Below, one piece after another: positions 13,189-21,455 of a stretch of DNA of 36,262 bases; positions within the stretch are counted from its first letter, which is position 1, and each line of letters starts with the position of its first letter. The position numbers were made by a program, and so were the translations under genes. Under the pieces are notes generated by a model, which saw nothing but the letters and a program-made list of their open reading frames with translations, searched no databases and was not told where the DNA came from. Source of the DNA: a virus. The stretch covers positions 1 to 36,262 of the IMG/VR virus record IMGVR_UViG_3300017786_001935; one strand, given 5' to 3'.

Positions 13189-14910
13189 ATGAGTATGATA
13201 GATATTCTGTATAGCGAAAACATAAAAGTAAAACATCACGAGCAAGGCAATCAAAAGATTAAATGTCCCCAATGCCAACCCCCACATGACCACAGAGATA
13301 ATCCATTAAGCGTAACAATTGAAAATGACCATGCTGTTTGGAACTGTCATCATTGTGGCTATAGTGGTACTACAATGCGAGGTAATTCTACAAACTTTGT
13401 GGCAAGACCTAAGAAGGTTTTTGTAGCACCTAAGCTACCAACAGACCCAAAGAGACCTAAGACATTATATGACTGGTTTAATGAAAGAGGGATAAGTAAG
13501 GAAACTGTAGACAAGAAATCTATATATGTAGACCAAGAAAAGTGGATTGCTTTGCCCTATAAAGACGAAACAAAAGCTACTGTAAATATTAAATTTAGAA
13601 CTAGAAGCAAACAGTTTAAGCAAACACCAAATGCCAAAAGAACTTTGTATAACTATGACTTGGCACATAAGCAAGAAGAAGTAATTTTTGTTGAAGGCGA
13701 GATTGATGTTTTGACCTTGATAGAGTGTGGTTTTGATAATGTTGTATCTTTACCTGATGGAGCGCCAAAGGAAGCAAAGTTTAATGAGAAGGACGCTAGG
13801 TTTACTGCTTTAGAGAATTGCCCATTACCAAATTTAAAAAAGGTAATTTTATTTACAGATAATGATGAAGCAGGAAAAGCACTACATGCAGAACTCTTAC
13901 ATAGATTTGGTAAAGACTTATGTTGGTATGTTGATTACCCTAAAGATTGTAAGGACGCAAACGAGATACTGAATAAGCATGGTCCACAGACACTTAAACA
14001 AGTGGTAAAAAGTGCGAGTCCATATCCAGTAGATGGTTTATATAGAGCAAACCAATATTATGGCGCTGTCATGGATTTATATGATGGCAACTATGCAAAG
14101 CCTATAAATATTGGCTACAAAGACCTTGATGAAATATATAATATTATGAAAGGTACATTCCATGTAGTAACAGGTATTCCTAATCATGGTAAGTCAAGTT
14201 TCCTTGACCAAGTATTGCTTAAAGTGGCTGCAGACCACAGATGGAAATATGCTGTATTTTCTCCTGAACATTCAACGCAAATGCACCTACGCAGACTTCT
14301 ACAAATGCACCTAGAGAAAAGTTTTGATATAGATTTCAATAATAGAATGACAAAAGAAGAACTGCAAAAAGGACTAGACTGGATTAACGAATATTTTTAT
14401 TTTATAGAAACGAAAGATACTGTACCTGACATTGATTATATTTTAGATGTAGCAAAATCTAGTGTGTTGAAATATGGAGTCAACGGAATTGTTATTGACC
14501 CCTATAATGAAGTATCAGCAAAACGAACTGGTAATGCTAGGGAAGATGAACATATAAGAGACTTTATATCTAAATGCAAGAGATTTGCTAGGGTGCATGA
14601 TTGCGTAGTTTGGATAGTAGCGCACCCTACTAAGCTACCAAAGAATAACGATGGCTCTTATGCAGCACCAACGGCTTACGACATTAGTGGTGCAAGTCAT
14701 TGGTCTAATCAAAGTGATGTGATTCTTACAGTACATAGGGACTTTGATGATAACTCTATTGAGGTTATTACTAGGAAGATACGAGAACAAGGTTTGTATG
14801 GTAAGATAGGAAGTGCTAAGTTTAATTACGATAACAGCAAGAAAATTTTTGTTGAAGCCAAAGAAACTGATTGGGACATTAATGAAGTACATCATTGGTC
14901 TGATAACTAG
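13189..14910 (+). CDS. T7 gp4-like DNA primase-helicase, 573 aa
   Basis: Zinc-binding primase domain with CPQC (26-29) and CHHC (53-56). TOPRIM domain with Glu170 (FVEGEID) and TDNDEAG (223-229). RecA-like hexameric helicase with Walker A GIPNHGKSS (329-337), Walker B IVID (434-437) and the sensor WIVAHPTK (476-482), followed by ISGASHWSNQSDVIL. It unwinds DNA 5'-3' and makes primers at the replication fork. AGGAG lies 8 bases before the ATG. Length and order match the full-length bifunctional form. No DNA polymerase gene is recognisable in the window, so the phage probably uses the host polymerase. Confidence 0.95.
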   Translation: MSMIDILYSENIKVKHHEQGNQKIKCPQCQPPHDHRDNPLSVTIENDHAVWNCHHCGYSGTTMRGNSTNFVARPKKVFVAPKLPTDPKRPKTLYDWFNERGISKETVDKKSIYVDQEKWIALPYKDETKATVNIKFRTRSKQFKQTPNAKRTLYNYDLAHKQEEVIFVEGEIDVLTLIECGFDNVVSLPDGAPKEAKFNEKDARFTALENCPLPNLKKVILFTDNDEAGKALHAELLHRFGKDLCWYVDYPKDCKDANEILNKHGPQTLKQVVKSASPYPVDGLYRANQYYGAVMDLYDGNYAKPINIGYKDLDEIYNIMKGTFHVVTGIPNHGKSSFLDQVLLKVAADHRWKYAVFSPEHSTQMHLRRLLQMHLEKSFDIDFNNRMTKEELQKGLDWINEYFYFIETKDTVPDIDYILDVAKSSVLKYGVNGIVIDPYNEVSAKRTGNAREDEHIRDFISKCKRFARVHDCVVWIVAHPTKLPKNNDGSYAAPTAYDISGASHWSNQSDVILTVHRDFDDNSIEVITRKIREQGLYGKIGSAKFNYDNSKKIFVEAKETDWDINEVHHWSDN

Positions 14911-14918
14911 GGAGTTAT

Positions 14919-15536
14919 ATGTCTAAAGAATTAAAAACAAATGAATACGATATTCAGCTTGTATCTATTTTTGATATAAAGCCATATAAGAACAATCCAC
15001 GACAAGTCAATCAAACTGCAATAAACCAAGTCAAAAAATCTATTCAACAAAATGGATTCACAAATGTAATTATCGTTGATAAGAACATGGAAATTATCGC
15101 AGGACATACAAGATTAGAAGCTGCAAAACAACTCAACATGATGGAGTTGCCAGTCTTTATTGCTAAAGACCTTGATGATGAACAAGCAAGGCGTCTCCGA
15201 CTTTTAGATAATAGACTTGTTGAACTTACTCCTTGGGATATAGAAAAACTTGTACAAGAAATTGAAGCCACAGAATTAGATGACGACATTGAAGCATTGT
15301 TTGAACCTTTAATGAATGAAGATTTAAGCGAATTTGACCTTAGCGATGATACTTATACACCTGAGGAACCAACTTATAATCAAGCAATAATCCAATATGT
15401 GATGATATTTGATAACGAAAGACAACAATCTCTTTGGTATTCTTTTTTAAGTTCAATGCAAGAAATGTATCCTGACGAAGAAACCCACGCTGCAAGGTTA
15501 GAAAAATTTATAGAATCTAAATCATGGGCAAAGTAG
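14919..15536 (+). CDS. ParB-like nuclease-domain protein, 205 aa
   Basis: The N-terminal ParB/Srx-fold domain (about 12-105) has the strand VSIFDIKPYKNNPRQV, the helix INQVKKSIQQNGF and the motif AGHTRLEAAK (61-70). Phage ParB-like proteins of this sort are linked to DNA modification or nicking rather than partition; here no ParA is present. The C-terminal half is acidic (EIEATELDDDIEALFE ...). The next gene overlaps by 13 bases and encodes a PP-loop enzyme, so the two are a functional pair. CTPase or nuclease activity cannot be told from the sequence. Confidence 0.85.
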   Translation: MSKELKTNEYDIQLVSIFDIKPYKNNPRQVNQTAINQVKKSIQQNGFTNVIIVDKNMEIIAGHTRLEAAKQLNMMELPVFIAKDLDDEQARRLRLLDNRLVELTPWDIEKLVQEIEATELDDDIEALFEPLMNEDLSEFDLSDDTYTPEEPTYNQAIIQYVMIFDNERQQSLWYSFLSSMQEMYPDEETHAARLEKFIESKSWAK

Positions 15537-16594
15537 CCAAAAAAATACGAGTTTATATAGATACAGATGTCTATGACGAAGCCATAGCTAGAATAAACCA
15601 TGTTTACGATACCTTTGACACAATAGTCGTGATGTTTAGTGGTGGCAAAGATAGCCTTGCTGCTTTACATCTTTGCAAAGAGGTAGCAAATGCTCGTGGT
15701 ATTAAAAAGGTTAATGTCGTGTTTAGAGACGAAGAATTAATACCTAATTCAGTAATAGACTTCGTTAATAAATATCGTGAAATGGATTGGGTAGAAATGC
15801 TTTACTTTGCAGTCCCTTTACATTCTCAAAAATATGTCTTGGGTAGAACTGAATCTTATGTGCAATGGGATAAAAAACGAAAACACATTAGACCTCTACC
15901 TGAACATGCTATTACTACAAAAGATGATGACCCAACGATATATACCCAAGATACAATGGATATGTTTACTGCAAGTTTTTACAAAGGAAAGATTGCCTTT
16001 GTCAACGGCATTAGAGCAAGTGAAAGTCTTATGAGATATGCAGCTTGTATGAATAAGATTAATGAAAACTATATTAATTCTGTGAAGGCAAATGTACCAA
16101 ATGTTAAATTTTGTAAGGTTGTCTTTGATTGGGAAGAAAATGATGTCTTTAAATATTTTATGGAAAAAGAAATAGAGTATTGCAAAATCTATGATTGGCA
16201 AATGTGGAACGGAGACCAATTTAGAGTTGCAACACCAATTCACCAAGAAGCAGCAAAAAGATTTAATAAATTAGCAACACTTGACCCTGTACTCTATGAA
16301 CAGACAATAGATATTTTTCCTGAAATGGTCATGCAAGGTTTGTATTACAAAGAGTTCAACAGACAAGGAATAAAAGATAAATACTCTAAGGATATGCAAT
16401 CAGTATTAGCCTATATCAAAGATTACATAACAGACGCCAAACAAAAACATGAAGCCTATAAGATGTTTAAAAAGACTGTCGTTGCAAATAGAAATGACCC
16501 TGCTGCCTATCCTATAGAACATATACTCAACTACTTTATGACTGGTGCTTACAAAAGAGACCTATTACCAATTAACACAACGGAGAAAAAATGA
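15524..16594 (+). CDS. PP-loop PAPS-reductase/IbrA-like (DUF3440-type) protein, 356 aa
   Basis: ATP pyrophosphatase signature SGGKDS (39-44) after TIVVMF, the mark of adenylating PP-loop enzymes (PAPS reductase, DndC, IbrA). The region FVNGIRASESLMRYAACMN and the Cys residues at about 180-210 fit the IbrA/DUF3440 layout. The C-terminal part, with EHILNYFMTGAYKRDLLP near the end, is also typical of IbrA. IbrA is normally paired with a ParB-like IbrB. Here ParB-like genes flank it on both sides. Involvement in a DNA or nucleotide modification chemistry is inference from family and context. Confidence 0.85.
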   Translation: MGKVAKKIRVYIDTDVYDEAIARINHVYDTFDTIVVMFSGGKDSLAALHLCKEVANARGIKKVNVVFRDEELIPNSVIDFVNKYREMDWVEMLYFAVPLHSQKYVLGRTESYVQWDKKRKHIRPLPEHAITTKDDDPTIYTQDTMDMFTASFYKGKIAFVNGIRASESLMRYAACMNKINENYINSVKANVPNVKFCKVVFDWEENDVFKYFMEKEIEYCKIYDWQMWNGDQFRVATPIHQEAAKRFNKLATLDPVLYEQTIDIFPEMVMQGLYYKEFNRQGIKDKYSKDMQSVLAYIKDYITDAKQKHEAYKMFKKTVVANRNDPAAYPIEHILNYFMTGAYKRDLLPINTTEKK

Positions 16595-17115
16595 TAGATG
16601 ACCCAATTAGTAATATTGAGTGGATTGATTGCGAAGATTTAGAAGCCAACGACTATAACCCAAATGTAGTTTTTACACCTGAATTAAAAGCCTTAGAAAA
16701 AAACATCATGGCTTATGGTTGGGTGCAGCCAGTAATATCAACGAAAGATGGAATTATCATAGACGGATTTCATAGAACTATGTTGAGCAGGGAAAGCAAA
16801 ACTTTAAGAGCTAAATATGATGGCAAAGTGCCTTGTGTTGTTTTTGATATACCAAGAGACCAAGCAATGATATTGACTGTTCGCATGAACAGAGCCAAAG
16901 GACAACATGTAGCCGTGCGAATGTCAGAAATGGTAAAAGAGTTAGTAGATGACCATAAATGGGCGCACCAAGATTTAGCAAAAGAATTAGGGGCGTCAAA
17001 AAAAGAAATTGACCTACTGTATCAAGACGGAGTTTTTAAATTTAGAAATATTAAGAACTATAAATACTCAAAAGCATGGTATCCACAATTAGCTGAGGAG
17101 CAAAATGGAACTTAA
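16591..17115 (+). CDS. IbrB-like ParB-domain protein, 174 aa
   Basis: A second ParB-fold domain (about 8-110): WIDCEDLEANDYNPNVV, LEKNIMAYGWVQPV and IIDGFHRTML with Gly59-Phe60-His61-Arg62. A helix-turn-helix follows at about 124-145 (AHQDLAKELGASKKEIDLL). The overlap of four bases with the PP-loop gene (ATGA) implies coupled synthesis. This matches the IbrB partner of IbrA better than the first ParB-like gene does, because of size and the GFHR motif. Its likely job is to target the PP-loop enzyme to DNA or to process the modified product. That is inference. Confidence 0.85.
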   Translation: MIDDPISNIEWIDCEDLEANDYNPNVVFTPELKALEKNIMAYGWVQPVISTKDGIIIDGFHRTMLSRESKTLRAKYDGKVPCVVFDIPRDQAMILTVRMNRAKGQHVAVRMSEMVKELVDDHKWAHQDLAKELGASKKEIDLLYQDGVFKFRNIKNYKYSKAWYPQLAEEQNGT

Positions 17116-17533
17116 AGACCCCATACTAAGTCCTGCACCCATAGAAGTCGTTAGGGGTGATTACAAGCTGCTTGAAGTAGACTTTCAAGATGTAAAACAG
17201 TTTAGTTCAAGAGCGTCTAAAGAAAGAGTCGCTATTAAACCAACAGGCAACACAATATGGTTTCATGTATTTATAAAAAATGAATTAATTGGTTGTTGTG
17301 GTCTATACACAGCACCCAAAAAATGTAGGATAAAGGGTGATTATTTTTTACCTGAATATAGAGGAAAAGGAGCAGGAGATTTCATAACAGAATGCAGACA
17401 TCTAATAGCAAAAGAATTAGATTATGACAAAATTGAAGTCCTTACTTTGCACCCTCACTATTACAAGAAAAAAGGATACACAATTTATAAAGAAAGAACG
17501 CAAGGCGTCTGGGTAGCAGACAAGGAGATTTAG
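17105..17533 (+). CDS. GNAT-fold acetyltransferase, 142 aa
   Basis: The acetyl-CoA binding signature RGKGAG (86-91), preceded by the strand IKGDYFLPEY and followed by helix DFITECRHLIAKE, is the GNAT motif A. The C-terminal YYKKKGYTIYKE (119-130) is the usual GNAT motif B end. The gene overlaps the IbrB-like gene by 11 bases with GAGGAG in front. GNAT proteins in such phage clusters include Mom-type DNA modifiers as well as ordinary small-molecule acyltransferases. The tight linkage to ParB and PP-loop genes makes a nucleic-acid substrate plausible but unproven. Confidence 0.85.
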   Translation: MELKDPILSPAPIEVVRGDYKLLEVDFQDVKQFSSRASKERVAIKPTGNTIWFHVFIKNELIGCCGLYTAPKKCRIKGDYFLPEYRGKGAGDFITECRHLIAKELDYDKIEVLTLHPHYYKKKGYTIYKERTQGVWVADKEI

Positions 17534-18010
17534 ATGAATCCATATAACGGCTATAGTGGTAGCCAAAGATTAAAAGCATTAGCTTGGATAAAAAAAGAAT
17601 GGGCAACTGGAACACGACCACCAAAACCCTGTAAGTGTGATGTTTGTGGTCAAACAGAAGGAAATTTAGCTTGGCATAGCGAAGACTACTCTGCTCCTTT
17701 TGGAGATAACATTGGCAGATTTGGATTATGTTATATATGCCACATGATGATTCATTGCAGATATAAAAATAAGGTTGCATGGTCAAACTACAAAAAATAT
17801 ATTGCAAATGGTTTAGCCTACAAGCCATATCACTTTAATGATTGGAATAGTTTTAGGAGAGACTTCCTAATAGACAAAGGTCTAACAAGAGAATATGAAC
17901 AGAATCCCAACGGAAATGTTGAGATTCTTAACCTTATTGAAAAAGGTGTCTATGCAGATGAAGGTAGCGAAGAATACAAAGCACTTATAGGAAGTCCATT
18001 AGCTTTGTAA
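17534..18010 (+). CDS. HNH-like zinc nuclease, 158 aa
   Basis: Zinc-HNH layout with CDVC (35-38), a His48 in the AWHSEDYSAP loop, then CYICH (66-70) and His74 (MMIH). The C-terminal helices (HFNDWNSFRRDFL) resemble the structural tail of phage HNH proteins. AGGAG precedes the ATG, which starts immediately after the GNAT stop codon. It may be a free-standing or homing-type endonuclease, or the nuclease arm of the neighbouring cassette. The 3' end overlaps the convergent minus-strand gene by 61 bases. Confidence 0.75.
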   Translation: MNPYNGYSGSQRLKALAWIKKEWATGTRPPKPCKCDVCGQTEGNLAWHSEDYSAPFGDNIGRFGLCYICHMMIHCRYKNKVAWSNYKKYIANGLAYKPYHFNDWNSFRRDFLIDKGLTREYEQNPNGNVEILNLIEKGVYADEGSEEYKALIGSPLAL

Positions 18011-18360
18011 CCATCTTTAATACAATTGAAATATCCATCACTAGGTAATCCATAACCCTCTCTATTCATTTTATAGAACATTACATCTTCAATTGTTCCG
18101 TCTTCTAATTTTACTGGAAAACATCTTTTGCCATATAAATATGGGTAGCCTTCAAAACCATCTAAAGACTTTTCACATGTATCAGTAATTCTCCATACAA
18201 CTCCATGGACTTCTTTGCCAAACACATTTTCTATATCAGCAACTCCACGAAAAACAAGTTTCCAGTCAGGTAAAGTTATTGGTCCAAGTAGTTTAGCTTT
18301 TGGACATCTATGCTTCATGCCCTCAATATTGGTGTTAGCACCATACGCAAAATATAACAT
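17950..18360 (-). CDS. Gamma-glutamyl-cyclotransferase-like protein, 136 aa
   Basis: GGCT/AIG2 fold: YFAYGANTN (3-11, substrate-binding YGxN loop), HRCPKAKLLGP, WKLVFRGVADIE, GVVWRIT and the catalytic acid Glu70 in LDGFEGYPYLY. Family enzymes cyclise a gamma-glutamyl group to 5-oxoproline, releasing the amine or peptide. It is cotranscribed with an amidoligase, so the two could make and break the same gamma-glutamyl or related amide bond. AAGGAG precedes the ATG. The C terminus ends within the convergent HNH gene. Confidence 0.88.
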   Translation of the reverse strand: MLYFAYGANTNIEGMKHRCPKAKLLGPITLPDWKLVFRGVADIENVFGKEVHGVVWRITDTCEKSLDGFEGYPYLYGKRCFPVKLEDGTIEDVMFYKMNREGYGLPSDGYFNCIKDGYKANGLPISALYSSLPSSA

Positions 18361-18596
18361 CAGTTTATCTCCTTAATAAAACCATATCGTATCAATTCAT
18401 CAACAAAATCATCATAGTCTGCATATAGCAATCTATAACCATAATGTTCCCATATTCGCTTAGCACATGCGTTGACCCATTCGTCTGTGTCTTTGCTATA
18501 TACTTTTGCAAAACTTCTTTTAAACAACTCATGCACTAAGTCAACTTTTGTCGTTGCAAAATACTGGTTGCCATTTGTATCTTTAAATCTAATCAT
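18360..18596 (-). CDS. Hypothetical protein, 78 aa
   Basis: Lies between the amidoligase and GGCT-like genes, with one-base overlaps on both sides, so all three are made from one message. The product has a short beta start (MIRFKDTNGNQYFATT) and a helical body (VDLVHELFKRSF; WVNACAKRIWEHYGYRL; DDFVDELIRYGFIKE). No family is recognised. It might be an acceptor or adaptor for the amidoligase, but nothing beyond position supports that. Confidence 0.6.
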   Translation of the reverse strand: MIRFKDTNGNQYFATTKVDLVHELFKRSFAKVYSKDTDEWVNACAKRIWEHYGYRLLYADYDDFVDELIRYGFIKEIN

Positions 18597-19447
18597 TAAA
18601 TTCTTCCTTGTGTTAATTGTTCTGCATGTCTATCAGCATTAATTTCTTTAAATCTTTTTACATAAAATTTCTTAGTCGCTCTATCAATACCTTTTTTCTT
18701 GTATAAGTTGTCTAAAAAAGTTTTAACTGTATAGGTCTGTGTCGTATCACCTTCTCTAATAGTTTCACCTCTACTATTAATAGCTACTTCAATAATTCCC
18801 ATTGTCAACCTAACCCAGTTGTCAACTTTCCAAGCACTCAATGTTCCACTATGCGCTCTGTTCTCAATAGTTCCTTGTCCCCAGTAATTTTGGAAATTCC
18901 ATTTACCTCGTCCACTAAAATATCTGTCGTTCAATAAACGCCTAATAGTCTTACCATTTAACTGCTTGTAGACTTCAACTAAATCTGTATCAAAACTAAA
19001 ACTATCTCTACAGTATCCATTGTTGCTACCTCGTCTGCTCTCAGGTAATAAGTAGTTAATAGCTTTTTCATACTTAGCCAAAAACTTCATACATCTTCTT
19101 AAAGGCAACTCTTGTTCTCCAGTAATATCAATATGCACATGCACACCAGTACTTCTATTTACCTTTCCATAAATATCACATACATCAAGTATGTCTCTCA
19201 TTTTCTGCATGTCGTTTTCACCTTTTAATATAGGTGTCACTAATTCCATTGCATGTCCGTAGCCACGCTCAGTTCTTATAGAAGTATCGTCTTTAAGTCT
19301 CCATCTATTAGTCTTGTTGCTGTAGTAAGTGCAAAGTATGTCTTGCCCTGTAGCTGCGTATATCTTCCTTGCTAAGTTCTCTTTGCTTATGCTGCAAATA
19401 AACTCAACCTCTATTCCGTATCTTCTTCCATTGTCTAAGTTTGTCAT
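18596..19447 (-). CDS. Amidoligase-family (COOH-NH2 ligase) enzyme, 283 aa
   Basis: Glutamine-synthetase-like amidoligase signatures: YGIEVEF (10-16, metal/ATP site), KDDTSIRTE (52-60), MELVTPIL (67-74), STGVHVHID (99-107) and the arginine-bearing TIENRAHSGTLSAW. The family joins a carboxylate to an amine at ATP expense, and in phages it is often found beside GGCT-like genes. The full length is typical of this phage type. It is the first gene of a leftward operon driven by promoter copy 2, with CGGAG before the ATG. Substrate candidates (glutamyl side chains, cell-wall peptide, a small amine) cannot be distinguished. Confidence 0.9.
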   Translation of the reverse strand: MTNLDNGRRYGIEVEFICSISKENLARKIYAATGQDILCTYYSNKTNRWRLKDDTSIRTERGYGHAMELVTPILKGENDMQKMRDILDVCDIYGKVNRSTGVHVHIDITGEQELPLRRCMKFLAKYEKAINYLLPESRRGSNNGYCRDSFSFDTDLVEVYKQLNGKTIRRLLNDRYFSGRGKWNFQNYWGQGTIENRAHSGTLSAWKVDNWVRLTMGIIEVAINSRGETIREGDTTQTYTVKTFLDNLYKKKGIDRATKKFYVKRFKEINADRHAEQLTQGRI

Positions 19448-19451
19448 TTTA

Positions 19452-19523
19452 TCTCCGTTATATTTATCAACTTATGCACACATTATGGAACATAATAGTT
19501 ATTATTGCAACTACTATATTAAA
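19452..19523 (-). repeat. Promoter-operator-leader cassette, copy 2 (site C)
   Basis: Leftward -35 TTGCAA (19505-19510), 17-base spacer, -10 CATAAT (19482-19487). The exact dyad TAGTT-N8-AACTA is at 19496-19513, with the same 18 bases as copy 1. The leader with TTGATAAATATAA and the GGAG site is shared with 10137-10207. It drives the amidoligase operon. Confidence 0.8.
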
Positions 19524-19550
19524 AAAAGATATATATTTATTTATGGATAA

Positions 19551-19582
19551 TGTTTGTAATAACAACTATCTTATGATAGAGT
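19551..19582 (+). promoter_or_regulatory. Rightward operator copy E and possible promoter
   Basis: TGTTTGTAATAACAACTA (19551-19568) matches operator copy D at 16 of 18 positions and keeps the right half AACTA. A weak promoter reading is TTGTAA (19554-19559), 17 bases, TAGAGT (19577-19582). A TTGACA at 19584 has no matching -10. The site stands between the divergent amidoligase operon and the small-gene operon starting at 19618. Confidence 0.5.
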
Positions 19583-19617
19583 ATTGACATGACTAAAAAT
19601 AACTACAAGGAGATAAC

Positions 19618-19869
19618 ATGAATAATTTAGTTGATAGCTTGGTACTTAGCTCTATGAAGACAAACTTTGTTAGGTTCATTGAGATATATGGATATGACGA
19701 AGCAGATAGAAAAATGGCGTCATTGTTTGGAGACGCTTATAAATGGAAGCAGCATGAACTTTGGCAATGGTTTGACCATGAATACGACAGGGTTCCTCTA
19801 AAATGTTTGGCACTTCCTGACTTGGATATTGGCGAAGCAATTGTCTGTATTAACAAGGGGTTAAAATAA
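19618..19869 (+). CDS. Hypothetical protein, 83 aa
   Basis: A strong AAGGAG lies 7 bases before the ATG. It is the first gene of a rightward run of small genes. The protein is helical (NLVDSLVLSSMKTNFVRFIE, ADRKMASLFGDAYKW) with a Trp-rich middle (HELWQWFDHEYDRVP) and ends DIGEAIVCINKG. No motif is recognised. Position behind operator copy E suggests early expression. Confidence 0.6.
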   Translation: MNNLVDSLVLSSMKTNFVRFIEIYGYDEADRKMASLFGDAYKWKQHELWQWFDHEYDRVPLKCLALPDLDIGEAIVCINKGLK

Positions 19870-20126
19870 TGAAAGAAGTATTAAGCAAAGAACAAGTACG
19901 ACTATTATTAAATCCAGTAATTACGATGACGAAGGAGACATCTTTTGTAGAAGATTACGAAGCAACAGATAGCGAAGCTATGGCAATAATAATTAGTAAA
20001 TACTTTGGTTGGGACGGACTAGCCATTGGAGAAACATTATCTAAATCTTTAGAAGACGCAAATTTTCATGACTTAGGTAGCAAGGTAGACGCATTGCTTG
20101 ACGAGGAGTTTACAAATGACTTGTAA
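19869..20126 (+). CDS. Hypothetical protein, 85 aa
   Basis: The ATG overlaps the preceding stop codon by one base (TAATG), and AGGGG lies upstream. The protein is acidic, with helices around EQVRLLLNPVITM and SEAMAIIISKYFGWDGLAI, and ends SKVDALLDEEFTNDL. No family is recognised. It overlaps the next gene by 11 bases, and its own last codons hold the ribosome binding site (GAGGAG) for that gene. Confidence 0.6.
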   Translation: MKEVLSKEQVRLLLNPVITMTKETSFVEDYEATDSEAMAIIISKYFGWDGLAIGETLSKSLEDANFHDLGSKVDALLDEEFTNDL

Positions 20127-20364
20127 GATGTGTGAGATAGTACAAAGAGAGGGCATATCCAACAAATGTCCTCAATGTATTAGAGATAAAATGTTAGAGA
20201 CTATGCCTTACTTAGCAGCAGTACTTGACGAACTGACACCTAAATACAATATACATTTAAACGAGAGTCTTTTTGACATTCTAAATAGAATGAGTGATGA
20301 AGATAGCGAGAAGTTAAAAATGGCGATGAAGTATCCTCTTGGTAAGTTGAGGATAGTACATTGA
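20116..20364 (+). CDS. Small zinc-ribbon-like protein, 82 aa
   Basis: The ATG at 20116 is preferred over an in-frame TTG at 20098 because GAGGAG lies 7 bases before it. Two CxxC knuckles (Cys3/Cys6 and Cys18/Cys21) form a likely zinc ribbon, followed by an acidic helical region (LETMPYLAAVLDELTPKY, DEDSEKLKMAMKYPL). Small zinc-ribbon proteins in phage early regions often bind RNA polymerase or DNA, but no specific match is recognised. Confidence 0.65.
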   Translation: MTCKMCEIVQREGISNKCPQCIRDKMLETMPYLAAVLDELTPKYNIHLNESLFDILNRMSDEDSEKLKMAMKYPLGKLRIVH

Positions 20365-21455
20365 ACAATATAACTCTACAAAGACTCCTACATGGTTATC
20401 AACTTATTAAAGTTTCTGACTTTAAGAATCCAGTTGACGGAATAACATTTAATGGAGATAACTACCAAGATAGTGAATTAAAGACTCCGTTTGCGAGGGA
20501 GTGGGCAGAAACCTTTACATTACCTAAACATGTATACGACAGGATAAAAGGTGAAAAAACCCACGATGGCACTCCTATTAGTGCAACGATACCACCGAAC
20601 CTAATGAAGCAAGGTATGCAGAAATTAAGTCAAGACATTACACAAAGCATGAAGTTTAGTATTGACTTGTCTAATGAAAATGATTGGCTAACAGAAAAAG
20701 AAATAGAAACAATACTTCCTGAGACACCATTATTTTCACCTTATCCACAAACTTACTTACAGGTCAAAATGCCTGACTTTACAATATGTATTTTATGCAA
20801 AGACCAAAATGTGCAGACGAAAGATACAGGGGAAGATTTATTAAAATTTCAAATGCAAATTATGGAGCATGAAAATAATAGATTTAGTTTAGACCTTAAT
20901 GAATATGACATAGTTTTTCATGGCATGGATAAGACAGCAATTGATGGTAGAACTGGAGATAAAGATTTAGGTGGTTATACCTATTTTATTACTCCTACAT
21001 GGTTTGCTGAAATTACAGATACTCGTGGACATGAGACTAGCTATGCTAAGAGAGAACAATTTAGTAATGAATCTCTTAATGCTTGGGTGCATACCCTACA
21101 GAGTACTTGGTGTACTTTTATGATTTATTTAAACTACCCACAAATAGCAGAACAAAAAAGAATAAAAGGTAGAAATAGTAAAAGTTGGTTTGATATACCT
21201 ATGAGAAAACACACACATTCTGAGTACAGAAATAAACCTGCTTTTGAGCATAAAGAACTCATTATAAAAATGTACGATGATACAAATGTAGCAGACGCTA
21301 ACTCTACAGGCAGGAGCGTAGGTACAGCGTTCCATAGTGTAAGAAAACATATAAGGACTTTAGCTAATGGCAAAAAAACATGGGTTAAGGCGCACTTTAG
21401 AGGAAGTAAAGAGCAAGGCGTAGTAAGTAAGGACTACACATTAAAGACTGGATAG
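20361..21455 (+). CDS. Conserved-looking phage protein of unknown function, 364 aa
   Basis: The start is a TTG that overlaps the previous stop (TTGA), with GAGG 8 bases upstream. It is a large mixed alpha/beta protein with no signal peptide or transmembrane span. The C-terminal segment (about 315-362: GRSVGTAFHSVRKHIRTLAN, KKTWVKAHFRG, GVVSKDYTLK) resembles a basic, probably nucleic-acid-binding tail that I remember at the ends of several phage and plasmid proteins (pattern HxRRxH...G...WV.p..rG....V.K.Y). Its function is unknown. It lies ahead of the RHH regulator gene and may be part of replication or host takeover. Confidence 0.7.
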   Translation: MNNITLQRLLHGYQLIKVSDFKNPVDGITFNGDNYQDSELKTPFAREWAETFTLPKHVYDRIKGEKTHDGTPISATIPPNLMKQGMQKLSQDITQSMKFSIDLSNENDWLTEKEIETILPETPLFSPYPQTYLQVKMPDFTICILCKDQNVQTKDTGEDLLKFQMQIMEHENNRFSLDLNEYDIVFHGMDKTAIDGRTGDKDLGGYTYFITPTWFAEITDTRGHETSYAKREQFSNESLNAWVHTLQSTWCTFMIYLNYPQIAEQKRIKGRNSKSWFDIPMRKHTHSEYRNKPAFEHKELIIKMYDDTNVADANSTGRSVGTAFHSVRKHIRTLANGKKTWVKAHFRGSKEQGVVSKDYTLKTG

